This document shows, piece by piece, positions 13,246 to 24,989 of a stretch of 64,000 bases of DNA. The translations under genes and the position numbers were made by a program. Each line of letters starts with the position of its first letter. The first letter of the stretch is position 1. The notes under the pieces are model-generated. The model was not told the origin of the DNA. It saw only the letters and a list, made by a program, of their open reading frames with translations, and did not search any database. Origin of the DNA: Narthecium ossifragum. Its lineage: Eukaryota > Streptophyta > Magnoliopsida > Dioscoreales > Nartheciaceae. The stretch covers positions 19,468,274 through 19,532,273 of the forward strand of contig OY986970.1 of assembly GCA_963920575.1 (NCBI GenBank), given 5' to 3'.

Positions 13246-15151
13246 CAGCTGGTGTAGTCGACGCGAATGTCTGACTCTGAAGTGGTCGGTGAATATCTCA
13301 ACTGCTAACACGTCATCAACGCGCTGTAACGGACACGTACTCGTCGCTGCAACACTGACTAGCTTCCTAAACCCTGTGCATGGATGGAGGGAACCATCCA
13401 CATGCAAACTCACCGCGCCCAAACCGCCCAGAGAAACCTCGACCTCAAACTCGGTGTCCCGCAAAGGCGATAAGTAGAAAGTTCCTCGGAAAAGACAGCT
13501 GCACAACCAAAAGAACTGACACGAGGGAAACCGCTCTCCCGAGCAGCCTCAACAACCAAAAGGGGGGGAAGGAGTTCACCACAGACTGCTGAACAACACT
13601 AACTCTCGACAACCAAAAGGTGCGCCAACCCGTGACCTTCAACGAGAGCAAAATGACGTCGTTAGGTATACTCACAACACCTTCTCAGGACCAACAAACG
13701 CAACTCGGTGTGTGACCAACCAGCGTAAACCGAGAAAGCCGTTGAACCCCAACGTGTCCCACACATGGGCGACGAGCAACTAGAGCCCCCCAACCTCTAG
13801 CAAACGAACCGACAAGAGCTACAAACCCAAGCTCTTGTCCCAACCAGTGGCTACTCCCAAAGCCACACCCGACTCCAGTCCCAAGCCAACACGGCTGCAC
13901 GGGGACGAGTTACAAGGGGGAAACACCCAGTGCCACAAACAACCACGAGCCGCAAGACGCTCCGAAAGGTGAAGGCTGAAGCTGCAAGCTGAAATATGGA
14001 AGAAGACGACTCAGAAATGGTTGCTGCTGAAGCTGCTTTCTCCTTAGAAGTGCGCAAGTGCTGGCAAGATCGGTCGCTGCCTCGTCTCCAACAAGGCTTT
14101 TATCTGGAATCTGAATTCCCGCGTCTGTCCCGGGTACCTGCCCCAACTGAGGCATCAACCCACTGCTCTGCCCACTCCGTACGCCATGCCCGACTACTTT
14201 GCGGTAAGCGCCTCGTGCCCCTCGCAACCAGCACCATTGACAGAAAGGCTCCCAGTGGCTAGCAATCGAGCACCCTGTAGGTTCCTTCTCAGTCTGGCGG
14301 TCCAGGCTACCTCGGAAAGGATCGACACGACGTTGTTCCTGCCACGACTGTCGTTGATGCTGAAACTACTGAACTCTGCCAACGGCTACCCTGCCGTCTC
14401 ACAAAATGGGAACAACCCCAGAACTCACCACTACCACCGACCAACTGTTTAGTGTCAACCCTCAAGTCATCTATCTCAGTATCCGGAGTACAGTCCAGGG
14501 CGTCCTCCATTGTCATTCCAGCATACTGAGCCAGGTGATCTAACCAACCCGCGTGCTGTCACGCGGTGAGAGTACCAAGAATAGAGGAAGGTATTCCCAA
14601 CCACACTAACCACCGAGGGTAAGTGTCGGAGAACAGAGCGCGAAACTGTTCTCAAACCACAATCAATGATGCCCCAGGTGACCCTGACAAGCTTCACTAT
14701 GTATCACCTCACTGGAAAGCAAGAACCCAGCGACTTTTCGAGCAAGCGATACTCCTAGATGTCCAAAACATGTGAGATTTGGAACACCTCCTTCTGCTAG
14801 TCCTCTGCCGCTGAAGGATCTCCAATGCCGTCTCTGAACCTAGCAAATTCACCTCTCGAGATTTTGAAAGTACAAAGATGACAAACGTCCGGTTCCCTAC
14901 CCGCTCATCTCCAGCACGGGGGGAGATACACTGTTAGGCGAGGGAACGGGCAACACCGGTGTGCGTGCACACCTCCCCTCTGAGGCGTCACAACACAGCC
15001 GAAAACCAAAACACAACATCAAACAACCTAACTAATGCAAATCACACACAATCACAAACAACAATGCAAGGATGTTCTAGACCTAGAACTATCACAATCC
15101 ACACTCAAACCTCAACCGCAAGCCTAATCCTATCCCTGAGACCTACAGCCT
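13246..15151 (-). pseudogene. Tek-1 internal region, proximal part (gag relics)
   Basis: Continues Tek-1 after the solo LTR and parallels 5730-7670 of Tek-2. It has no intact frame. The minus-strand fragment at 14307-14516 shows a peptide similar to the relic at 6827-7060, thought to come from the A-L-D-C region of gag. The short stretch up to the primer site is the decayed leader. Confidence 0.55.
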
Positions 15152-15163
15152 GCTCTGATACCA
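15152..15163 (-). other. Primer binding site of Tek-1 (initiator tRNA-Met)
   Basis: GCTCTGATACCA in plus reading, identical to the Tek-2 site, 3 bp from the LTR start. Confidence 0.9.
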
Positions 15164-16433
15164 AACTATCACACCAAACTTGTTTACATCATCGACAGGG
15201 GCACAAGTATATAACTGTTATAAATTTAAACAATTTAGTCCTCAAGTTCATAAAAAAAAATCGCATAATCTCCTTTATAATTATAGCACAAGAAACATGT
15301 ACACTTTATAATTTTACAACTTCAATATCATTACATTCCTCAACGTCTACATTAAAGAATATTACAACATCTCTCAACTACAACTGAATTAATAATCATA
15401 CATTTCTGTTCTTGGGTACATCAGATTATACATCAATTAATTAAAGTTGTAAATTAACTGTAGAAGAACTCATTGAAGCTCCAAGTCCTCGATCACCTCG
15501 ACATGTCACACCATCTTCCAAAAGAACACATGAAAGAAGGAACTGCATCGACCTGCATCACCGATGCAGCCCAGGCTGGGTGAGCAATGATGCCTAGTAG
15601 GGTTCTACTTTATGTCGCACAGAAAGGAAGGGAATTGCAACTGTGTCGGTCTCCGCCTAAGTCTAAGATATGCCAAGGGGCTCCATAATCCCGTCGATTT
15701 CCGAGGGCTCCTGTCCAGGTCTCACCCTCACCCAAGAACAAATGAGAGGAAACAAAGACTAGGGGCTCCTGTCCAGATACCACCCTGCCAAGTCGTACTA
15801 TCTCTCGCGGGGACACACAAGTTAGGACATCGACATCCATTCTTAGCACTTGGCCTTGGAGACCCGACACGATCTCTACACCTCAAATACAATGATATAT
15901 TGTATATAGTCGACTATAACAATAACCTCAAATGATATCAAACATAATCATTGATGGCAATCACGTCCTAATCAGGGCTAGATCCGGGCTACTCGAGAAC
16001 CTCGGATCGGCGATCGAACCCATCGCCTACCACCTAGCCTTAATGCTTCTAATGCAAACAAATGCATTCAATGCTCACGCGCATATTTAATAGATCATGA
16101 CATGCAATAGTATATCATACATCATACAGGGCTCGGCATAGCCTCAAGCTTGCCAGAGGGTAAACATAGCAATGGTCAAAAGCAATAAGGATCTATCTAG
16201 CAAAGCAAATGTAACAAACACCCAACATATCAAAATCCGGCATTACAGCGACGTCCACAGCCGTCAACCGCAATTTGGTACAACGGGGATACAACCCCGG
16301 CCAACCAACACACAATAGTTACAATACACACTAACTATTGCACACCCTCGGCCCATTTAATTATCTAAACATCCCAAGGGGCATGACTCCCTTGCTTCAA
16401 CCACAAGCCTTGGGCTGGGCCACACATAGGGCC

Positions 16434-16435
<2 letters not shown>

Positions 16436-16476
<41 letters not shown>
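16436..16476. repeat. (AT)n microsatellite in the Tek-1 5' LTR
   Basis: About 20 AT units at the site that is (AC)n in the partner LTR (735-776). Confidence 0.95.
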
Positions 16477-16483
<7 letters not shown>

Positions 16484-16619
16484 GATAACATACTATAATT
16501 TGAAGTAAGCTTCTAAGTACATGAAATCGACAAAGGAATACACGTGGCATAACCATAAGTAAAACCCAATCCATTAACATGAGACTTGGCATTTAAATAT
16601 ACTAGCATGATCCGAGTTA

Positions 16620-16623
<4 letters not shown>

Positions 16624-16673
<50 letters not shown>

Positions 16674-16676
16674 ATA
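16624..16676. repeat. (AC)n(AT)n compound microsatellite
   Basis: About 18 AC units then about 7 AT units. The partner site in the left LTR (about 928-943) has only four AC and four AT units. Confidence 0.95.
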
Positions 16677-18208
16677 TGATAAGAAATGTTAACATAACAT
16701 TGATAAGAGGAATCGAGGAAATTCATCCAAGATATCATTTTCGTAAATAGAAAACCCAAGCCTATTCTCTCGAGAAATCCACGTTAAATTCATAGGAAAT
16801 TTGTCTGAAAGTTGCCTACTAGCATACTAGTATTCATCATATAAAATATATCAATTTGCATAAAAGGATAGAATCTCCATAAACATGACATAGAACTAAG
16901 CATGCACAAATCCATCAAAATCCCACTGGGATTAATATTTACATGTTATGTAGCGTTCTTATTAATCATCCGAGAAAGATCAAAGCAAGAAATCAAGATA
17001 AGCTTAGAATTCGGCCAAAAACCCAAACTTTGTCAAAGATTCAGTTTCGTCACAGATCAGGGAACAATTCATCATAAATCATAGGAAAATCTGAAAAAAT
17101 ATGAAATCAGCGTCAATTGAAAGTAGATCCGAAGATCTACAACCTTCACGATGAAGGCTTCATGAGATTCCTCACGAAATAGCACCAGAACTGAATGGAA
17201 CGTAGCTGGATAGAGAGAGCACAGGGTTGCAAACAAATCCAGGATCAAAGCTTGATTAAACCCTATTAAAACCCCATCAATAATCGATTAAACCTAGGTA
17301 AGGTAAGATCTAAGCATAGGGAAGCATGATAGAAGAGGAATCACCAAAAATTCGTCCGATTGAAACCCTCACGATCAAACCCAAATCAAGGAACAGTATC
17401 AATCAACAATCAAGCATGAATAACATGAATACGATGAAGGAAACAATCCACAATCACAAGTAGATCCTAACCTAAGACTAAATCAAAGATTCAGGTAGGA
17501 AACCGTACCTGAGTGCTCGGGGAAGAGGAGATCTGGGCTTGGTCTTCGTCCCTGACGCTGTCCCGGGTGCTAAAGATCGGCATCGACGAAGGAACTCCAA
17601 GGGAACGCTGGTGGATCTCATCGATCGGCGACGGTGGCTTGCAACGAACTCGGGAGAGAGGAAAGGGAGAAGAGAAGGGTTGGATCTGAGCATAGAGGAA
17701 GCTGGGGAACCCGAGAGAGGTAAGAGGGAGATCGGGGAGGAGCGGCGGCCGACGATGGTGGTGAAGGAGCTCCAGAGAAGAGGGAGAAGCCGGCGCGATT
17801 GTGGGTAAGGGAGAAGAAAGGTGGGTCGTGTGCGGGCACAGGAGGAAGGAAGGGAAGAGAGAGAGAGACAGAGAGATAGTAGGGGGTTAAGCCACTGAAG
17901 TGGCTTAGCTGGTTCAGACGAGCCAACTGATCGGACTGAATCCGATTTGACTCCAAATTATGATCTCGTCGCAATCTAGTCCGGATCTGACGATCGCAAA
18001 CGCTCTTACTAGATCTATTCAATCACGTACATCAATCAAGGCTGTGTGTGCCCTACGCGGGTGTGAAACCGACCGATAATGTGCAATTTACCAAATTGCC
18101 CTTGGGGTCCAAAAGCAGCGATGCGATCAACCGATCACAACCCAAACCATCCAAGCCAGACCCTCAACCTAACGCGATCGGACCGGGTTGGAGGAACATA
18201 TCCTCACA

Positions 18209-19693
18209 CCTAACGTCACCCTGCCCTCTCCTTCGTCATTGAACTCGCCCCAGGCGCCCTCTCCCCCTCGTCGTTGTCTTCATCTCCTCCTTAGATCCGC
18301 TATCTACGGTGGCGCTTCCGACAATCCGACCTGGTGGTTCGAACCCCTAGGCGTCCACCACCCCTCCTCCACTAGCTCCGAGGACCAGATGTCCCTCCTC
18401 GCCGATTCCAGAGCATCCACAACCATCCAATCACCCCTCGCCTTCACCCGATCTAGCTCTCCCTCCTAGCAAGATTGAGCCATTTGGGATCAGACCAGAC
18501 CCAATCTAAGTCAGATCTGATTTGGCTGAGATATGATCCAGCTAGATCAAGCCATCAACTCAAATCATAGTCAATTCCAAGTCAGATCGAGTTAGGTTGT
18601 GCTGATTAAGCCCAGAACCGAGCCAAGACTATTACGATTGAACCAGCTCGTAACAAGCCGACCCCATTTCCGACCTTTGTGTCACAAGATCGGGACATCC
18701 TGAGGTCCTCCATTCTTCCGCTTTGTCTCTGGCGAAGATTTGGCGATCCCGACCTTCCCTCCTTATCAGTTTTCTGTTTTTTTGTTTTCTCTTTCTGCTC
18801 TTTACATCTCTGATCAATCATTAGAGATCATTTCCTGAGATCCTTACGATTCCTTGTGTGCTGGTCCATCCATTATCGAAAACTCTTAGTTTCTTTTTTC
18901 TCTTTTCTCTTTTCTCTTTTATCTTTTCTTTTTCGGGTCATGTCATCAGAGATGGGGGGGTTCGCCGAAGATGGTCGGTTGGCCGGTTAGGACGGCAACA
19001 GATAGAAGGGTATTTTGGTCACATATAAACTTCATATAGTGGACCTAATGCCTTAAAGAAATATAAACTAATGGACCTAATGCTTTAAGAAATACTAAGG
19101 TGGATTATGGAATGATAAATATCACTAAACTGGAGCCATCGTCGGTTATACCAAAGTTTGAAGACTAGTGTGCACATATTGTCCATTAATTAAGTGACAA
19201 ATTAGGCATCCCCACTTGGAGGAGAAGCATACATAGGCGACACCTGGTCAAGCATGTCACTCTATTATCTATGGTTTTTATCATACAATAGGATCCACCT
19301 TAGTTATAATACGTGGCCACCAAAAATACTACAATCCCTTGAAAGGAGAACACCCATGATAGGCAATGGGCATGCAGGCATTGCAATAATGGAGGTATAA
19401 AAGGAGGGTAAAAGGAGGCCAGGTTCTCCTTTAAATGCTATCCCACAACACCATTCCCTCTCTTTTTTCCTCCACAAAAGAGTAGCTTTTCACAGGGACC
19501 ATAAGAATATGCATACAAATCCTTATAAACTCCCATCTAGCAGTACTCATCATAGCACCTTTCCTCTCCTACAAAGTTTCCACATAATATAATATAATAT
19601 AATGCTCTCCACTCTCACACTTTCACGTACCATCTTCGTTTCAAAATCCATCTTGCAAGTTTTAAAGCTAGCTAGCAGTGATTGATTCTGCTC
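18209..19693. other. Intergenic sequence downstream of the IDD gene
   Basis: No supported gene. A 93-codon open frame at 18188-18469 starts inside the Tek-1 LTR and matches nothing I recognise. A T/C-rich stretch lies at 18888-18934. The phrase TGGACCTAATGC is repeated at 19041 and 19074. A TATAAAAGG sits at 19396-19404 on the plus strand. The minus-strand transcript end of IDD should lie within about 19400-19690, where 19587-19603 is a run of AATAT units that could serve as an A/U-rich poly(A) upstream element. No canonical AATAAA was found there. Confidence 0.6.
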
Positions 19694-21461
19694 TCATATC
19701 CATCCCTTGATGGATGCTGGACAGAGCTGAGTCTGAACCCCAACACCCAAGAAATCCCTGGTCTCTCCTCCACCAAGAACATGATCCTTTGGAGAGATTC
19801 GACTCCTTGCGGGGTAGACATCGCAGGCATTTGGCCGCCCTCCGAAACAATCGGCGGCGGTGGTGGCTGCCATGCTGCAGTCTTGATGAACTCTGGATTC
19901 GTGGCTAATATTCGCATCGAAGCCGGCCAGGAAGGATGGTCCGGTGGACGTGGCGCCAATCTGCGCCGCCTTCTGAAGCAAGGCTGTCGCCGACACGCTG
20001 GGCGGCGGCGGCGCCGGGTGGTGGTGGCGGTGCTGAGTGCTGTACAACGATGGGACAGTAGCCATGATAGAATGTGAGCTATCGTTGGGTAGCGAGGTGC
20101 TCGTTAGCTCTCCGGCGCTCGAGCACGGCGAGAGTTTGTTGACATTGTTGTTGCTATAAATCCAGCTCAGTTGGTGATCGGGTTGCTGCGCGTTGGCGCA
20201 CGAGTTGAAGAGATCACCATACAACGCTGCGGCACTGAAGTTCCCGATTTGATCATGCATGTCGGAGAGACTACCATTATCGTTGCTCAATGCATCAACA
20301 CGTCTCTGATCGGTCCACAAGGAGAATGTTCCATGCCGAGCTTGCTCGCCGGTGATGTCCCTGTCTGCCGCGGCCACCACCGGCGGCTTTAACATAGATG
20401 ACGAGAAGTGCTGATGCGCCATGTTAGACCTCATCGGGCCGCCGGCGGCAGCGCCGAAGTGGTACCCGATGTTATTGCCGATCGATGCGAAGCCATTGTT
20501 AACGCCGGATACCGCCGACACTCTCGCAGTCTCCTCCGCCAAGGCGTCGCAGAAGGCTCTATGCGTGATGAAGCTGTCCCTCCTGTTTAATTAGATCAAG
20601 TTCACTATAACAAAAATAATGAAGACCACTCTAGTCTGAATGAGATCGATTGCAGATGATGATGATCTTGGCCTTTTTCTAACTATAAGACAACCATAAA
20701 CTCCAAACAATGATAAAATCTCATAGTCCTCTCTTCAATCTATGATCCAAAGACCAGTGGCAGCTACAAGAGTTAACATTTTGGCCATAGGCGTGCATGA
20801 CACAACTGTAGGCAATATATATTTTTCAGAAGGATAAACTTTGTATACCTGGAGAAGAGGGTGCCGCAGTCGCAGCGGTACTCGCGGGTGCCGCAGGTCT
20901 TGAAGTGGGCCTTCCAGTCGGACTGGACGGCGTAGCGCTTGGAGCACTTGTCGCACTTCCACTTCTTCTCGCCGTGCTTGCGGCAGAAGTGTTTCTTGAT
21001 GCCCGTGAGGTCGCCGAGTGCCCGGGAGGGGTGGTGGTGCACGCAGCCCTTCTCCGGGCACACGTACACCCGCTTCCGCGGCTCCTTGCTGCTCCTCTGC
21101 CGGAGCTTCCACGGCAGGTTGTGGCCGCGGCGGTGCAGCTGGAGGTTCTGGTCCCTCTGGAAGCCCTTGCCGCAGATCTCGCAGAGGAACCGGTTCGTCG
21201 CCATGAGCGTCTTCGGCGATAGAGCAATCACTTCCGCCTCTGGATCTGCCCATAATCACCAAGAAATCAACACACATATATGTCCATGAATTGAATGAAT
21301 AAAAGAGACTTAGAAGATAAATCTAGCAGTGTATATATAGATGTATGATTGCCTGGTGTTCCTGGGAGGTTCCTCTTCTTCTTGGCAGGAGGAGGGATCG
21401 GGTTGGAATCCTGAGATGGGTTTTGAGGGAAGGCCTTGGAGATGATGGTTTCTCCTGCCAT
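19694..21461 (-). CDS. IDD: INDETERMINATE DOMAIN (IDD) C2H2 zinc-finger transcription factor, three exons
   Basis: Nuclear DNA-binding protein of the plant IDD family, whose members control development, gibberellin response and metabolism. Coding exons are 21353-21461, 20849-21245 and 19694-20582, joining in frame to 464 residues. Visible features: basic stretch AKKKR at 26-30 (likely nuclear signal); the LPGTPDPEAEV block spanning junction 1; four zinc fingers with ligands C58-C61-H74-H78, C99-C104-H122-H127 (C2H2), C134-C137-H150-C154 and C161-C163-H176-C180 (C2HC). The tail has the family motifs SATALLQKA (366-374) and TRDFLG (443-448). Between the fingers and these motifs lies a low-complexity region rich in Ser, Asn, Gln and His, with an H/P stretch near 353-363. 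The start was chosen because it is the first in-frame ATG before the basic block. Intron 1 has a GC donor and intron 2 a GT donor. All ligands and both tail motifs are intact, so the gene looks functional. The exact orthologue is not assigned. Confidence 0.95.
20583..20848 (-). other. IDD intron 2 (266 bp, GT-AG)
   Basis: Minus-strand reading gives TCTCCAG|GTATAC at the donor and TTAAACAG|GAGGG at the acceptor. It interrupts the Arg codon at residue 169 inside finger 4, keeping the frame through LFSRRDSF. Confidence 0.93.
21246..21352 (-). other. IDD intron 1 (107 bp, GC-AG)
   Basis: Minus-strand reading gives ACACCAG|GCAATC at the donor and GGGCAG|ATCCAG at the acceptor. This placement rebuilds the family-typical TPDPEAEV junction exactly. 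No GT donor gives that junction; reading through adds about 30 unrelated residues and then a stop. Confidence 0.85.
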
Positions 21462-21655
21462 TGCTTCTCCTGTCTTCTCCTTTCTTTGCCTAAAGACAAA
21501 GCGCCTTCTTTTGTGGGTGTGTGAATGGACACTCTTCCTCTCTGGAAAAGAAAAAACCTAGGCAGCTGGTGTTAATATCACTGCTGGGACCGCTCTTTCT
21601 CTCTCTAGCTGTCTCTCTCTCTCTCTCTCATGCAGAGTAAAATATAGGAGTGAAG
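21462..21655 (-). promoter_or_regulatory. Putative core promoter and 5' leader of IDD
   Basis: On the minus strand, CTATATTTTA (about 21640-21649) is a TATA-like sequence roughly 180 bp before the ATG. It is followed by a (GA)n tract (about 21595-21629), common in plant leaders. If transcription starts just below the TATA box, an ATG next to the GA tract would open a short upstream frame of about 23 codons. Start site not known. Confidence 0.4.
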
Positions 21656-23267
21656 GAGAGAAGAAAGAAAGTATAATGAGAGGGGTGTGTGCATCATGAC
21701 AAATATGATATGAAGTGGGAAGAAAAGATTGGGGGACCAATGTCTTTCTCACTAGTATGATTAACTCATAATTTGTCTGTTTCAGTACTTCGCTGTGATT
21801 TTGATTATGCCCGATCCTTAGTGTATCTAGAGATTCTTATAAGCTTTTTAGGGCCCAAAAGCAGATGTGAGCGTTTCGGTTTCGTTCTTATCCTAGCCAG
21901 GATGCATGACATGTGTACATCCAATGTGTTGAGCTTTACATCAGTGTTATATTATATTAACATAATATCGTCTTCATCTATTAACTTATGTTTTTAAGTT
22001 AAGTGATTAGGCTGTTTTTTTTCTTAATATCAAAATTTAGATCCTGTGTTTGAACATCTTAATAAATAAATTTTAAGTGTGAGGGCTTGTGATTCTTTGA
22101 GCTCCATGTCATGCATTGTATGACTGATCCGTTAATTAAATATTACATGTGAAGAACTATGATCATTTAAGCATACACATCCGGATGTCTGCGATCCATT
22201 TCACCTCTCAACTGATCTTTACATGCGAATATTAAATTAAAAAAACGGAGCCAAGATTTGAACACTAGGTTAACTTCACCAATCAACCACAATGGTTAGA
22301 ACTTAGGTTAATTAGCTTCACCAATCAACCACAAAGGTTAGAACTTAAACTAATTAATAACAAAGGATGAGTTTGTATTTTGATGCTACAATCTAATACA
22401 CAAGAATCAAGCTAATTAATCACTCGATATCTCTTATGGCCATATAAATGAAAGCAAAAAAAAACGTTTATCAAGGTTACTCGGAAAATGACATGTATGT
22501 CAATGAAACAACGGTTTTAAATGTTGGACATATATAAATATAATATAATAGGGTCGTAGATGCATAGGATTAAGAGACAAATTACACGAACTCACATTAA
22601 CTAAACTTGTTAATTATGTATAGTTTATTAGTTTGAGGTCAGAGAGACGAGAGGGTTTGTAGACCTTGGATTCCATGCATGCACGTGTTTCCATGATGCA
22701 GGCTGGATAAGCGACGCCGGATAAGACACGAGATGGAACAATCCTCCATGGAGGCCACCGCTATGGCTCTCTATATATGTGTCACACTGACCTAGATCTA
22801 TGACAGTCTTATCTTGGGTATTTAACTGTTTATATAAATATATACGAGTTAGCACTAAGTTTTATAACAATAAAGGCACAAGAACACACGTACGACCTTG
22901 TAAAAGAAAACCATGGCCATGGTTGCCGTGTTCCAACGAGGAGTCTTTGACAAGCTACGTACTTGATTTGATGAGGGTTTGAATTATATGGTCTCTTGGC
23001 CTTTTAGATGTCTATAGCATTGTGTAACCCAGCCTTGACTCATCTAATTAAAAAAAAGATGTCTATAGCATCGTTCTACTATTATACATACATATGTAAC
23101 ACTAAATGCATGCAAACGTTCGAAACTAGGGAGCATTTCATCTACAAGGATATGTTGAGTAGTTCATACAGGCTTTTTCCACACTCTGATTAATTAATGT
23201 TGATCATCCATGATGGAAGTACGTAGTTCTATATTTATCAACATGAAGCAAAACCTTTTGTATGGAG

Positions 23268-23413
23268 TGGAACATTGTGTTAGTTTTTTTTTTATTTTTT
23301 ATTTTTATTTTTTATGAATTGAGCCATCTGACTAGTATTTATTTACACCAAGTCGGCCAGGGCTGCAGCCCCGTCCTCTTTGTGCCATATAAAACTGGAA
23401 CATTGTGCTAGTT
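23268..23413 (-). mobile_element. Short retroposed insert (SINE-like or 3'-truncated LINE)
   Basis: An insert of about 110 bp (23286-23395) is bounded by an 18-bp direct repeat, TGGAACATTGTG(T/C)TAGTT (23268-23285 and 23396-23413, one mismatch). On the minus strand it begins with ATATGGCACAAAGAGG and ends in an A-rich tail of AAAAAT units. Long target duplication plus A-rich tail is the signature of target-primed reverse transcription. No Pol III A/B box was identified, so a truncated LINE tail is as likely as a SINE. Confidence 0.75.
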
Positions 23414-23431
23414 AATTATGATTTGGTTGAA

Positions 23432-23657
23432 CATCAACTAGTACTAAAAATTGTCTACTTTAAGACTTAGTAGCTTAAGAATTACTACATGATACATCAA
23501 CTAGTACTTAAGCACGAAAATAAGCGAAAAATTGTCTACTTTAAGACTTAGTAGCTTAAGAATTACTACATGATACATCAACTAGTACTTAAGCACGAAA
23601 ATAGGCGAAAAATTGTCTACTTCAAGACTTAGTAGCTTTAGAATTACTACATGATAT
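23432..23657. repeat. 81-bp tandem repeat, about 2.8 copies
   Basis: TTGTCTACTT recurs at 23451, 23532 and 23613, followed each time by AAGACTTAGTAGCTT and ATTACTACATGATA. The first unit lacks part of its left side. Confidence 0.92.
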
Positions 23658-24392
23658 ATGTTAGCTAGCAGGAAGAAGTGATGATTAAACTTCTTCCGAA
23701 GTTTGTGCATCTGTGTATCTCTTAATATCTCAGGTTGAGAAAACACATATTCCTCAAAAGACTACACACACTCTCTCTGTCTCTCTCTGTCTCTCTCTCA
23801 AGCAGTGGCCATAGTCGTAACAACAGCAACACATGTTGTCAAACACAACTTTTAGATCATCCATATAAAACTGAAATGGCCAGCTAGTTGCTAGCTAGGG
23901 CTACGTACATTAAATTAGTATCTCTACTTCTACATATGCTATATACATAGTTCTTCTCAAGAAAAAAAAAGATCATATAGCTATATGTCTAGCTAATTAT
24001 TCTAATGAACAGTGCATGCATGGAAAAAGCACTAGCTATAGAAAGAAAGAAGACAGTTTGAAGATGACGATGAAGGAGGTGAACAGTGAATTTTTGGAAG
24101 TGTGAGCAGTCGTCTGCTTGTGGGCTGACTTTTTATCCAGGGTGCTTAATTATAACCTAATGATGCTTTGTGAATCACCTTTGCCCCTTTGCAGCTCTCT
24201 TTTACATGTGTGTTTTGGAACTTAGCTTATGAACTCTGGCTAACCATAGAATATTCTCTCCTTCCCCTAGGCCCCTATATCACCATTTCCCAAACCTTTC
24301 CCACCCTCAAGATTCCTCTCTCAAACCCCCCGCCATTGTTACTACCCTCATGCATGTAGATGACCATGGCCACCTTTAGAATCTTTGTCTCA

Positions 24393-24438
24393 AGATTGAG
24401 ATCTAGAAAGAGGGAAGATTGAGATCTAGAAAGAGGGA
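24393..24438. repeat. 23-bp direct duplication
   Basis: Two adjacent identical units starting AGATTGAGATCTAGAAAGAG. Confidence 0.9.
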
Positions 24439-24989
24439 GAGAGAGAAAGATAAGTTAAACTAGCCTTAAAATTTTAAGGGCTTGGGAAAAGAGAACCCTT
24501 GTCACCAAGAGTATGTTTTTATCCCCTTGCCATGTTTTGTGGCTATATTTTTATCACCCTTTGTTCAAATGATCCCTACCCATAAGGGTTTTACTATTAA
24601 CTCATCCAAAGCCCAAGACATGGATGAATACATAGGATCAGCTTTTCCCTAAAGAGACCCAACAACACCCTTCATTCCCTTTTTGTTGTGGATCTTTGGT
24701 GGGTTGGAGCTAGCATATGGATGGCATTCATAGACCCACACAGATCACACGCAAACAAAGTTTAATCAAAAGAAAGCAGGTAAGGCAAAAGGGGATGACT
24801 GTGAGATGGTCCTGACTTGGCTTGTTCAATTTAGTGGCTTGCAAGATTGGTGGAGTATCCAATACATGGATCACAGCAATTGTTAGATTGGGTTTGAGAT
24901 TGTGATCTAATGCAACATATATATGGTTGTTAGATAAGAAATATATATGAGTTAATTTGTCTATGCATAGAATATTGAGGTGCACCCGT

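Larger units (their letters stand above)
1..18208 (-). mobile_element. Tek-1: decayed Tekay/Del-like LTR retrotransposon, left end outside window
   Basis: Minus-strand Ty3/gypsy element framed by two copies of one LTR: the 3' LTR ends at 2514 and the 5' LTR is 15167-18208. Position 1 aligns with 15731, so about 564 bp of the left LTR lie outside the window. An initiator-Met primer site (15152-15163) adjoins the 5' LTR. The GAATTTCGTCCCGAAATTC-type motif common next to the 3' LTR of Tekay/Del elements is seen in diverged form at 2534-2553. The internal region is interrupted by Tek-2 (2591-8794) and a solo LTR (11000-13245). Gag and pol survive only as short scattered relics. The duplication on the right would be CCTAA (18209-18213); its partner lies off-window. 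Lineage is by motif and by similarity to Tek-3; no profile search was run. Confidence 0.8.
15167..18208 (-). repeat. 5' LTR of Tek-1
   Basis: 3042 bp, from TATCACACC (mutated TGTCACACC) to CCTCACA. Its partner is 1-2514. It contains two microsatellites, the U3 palindromic module near 18045-18110, and a GA-rich tract near 17850-17875. Confidence 0.85.
21750..24989. other. A/T-rich intergenic region upstream of IDD
   Basis: No convincing gene. It contains a retroposed insert (23268-23413), an 81-bp tandem repeat (23432-23657), a CT-rich microsatellite (about 23770-23800), a duplicated 23-bp unit (24393-24438), and near-repeats of ACTTCACCAATCAACCACAA (22273 and 22315). It may contain distal regulatory sequence of IDD, which is inference only. 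Confidence 0.5.

Noticed and set aside
20826..21289. Long plus- and minus-strand frames overlapping the IDD zinc fingers
   Set aside because: Shadows of GC-rich exon 2; only the frame with paired Cys/His ligands is coding.
24728..24985. 85-codon minus-strand frame next to the CACTA end
   Set aside because: No domain, no supporting context, A/T-rich intergenic DNA.
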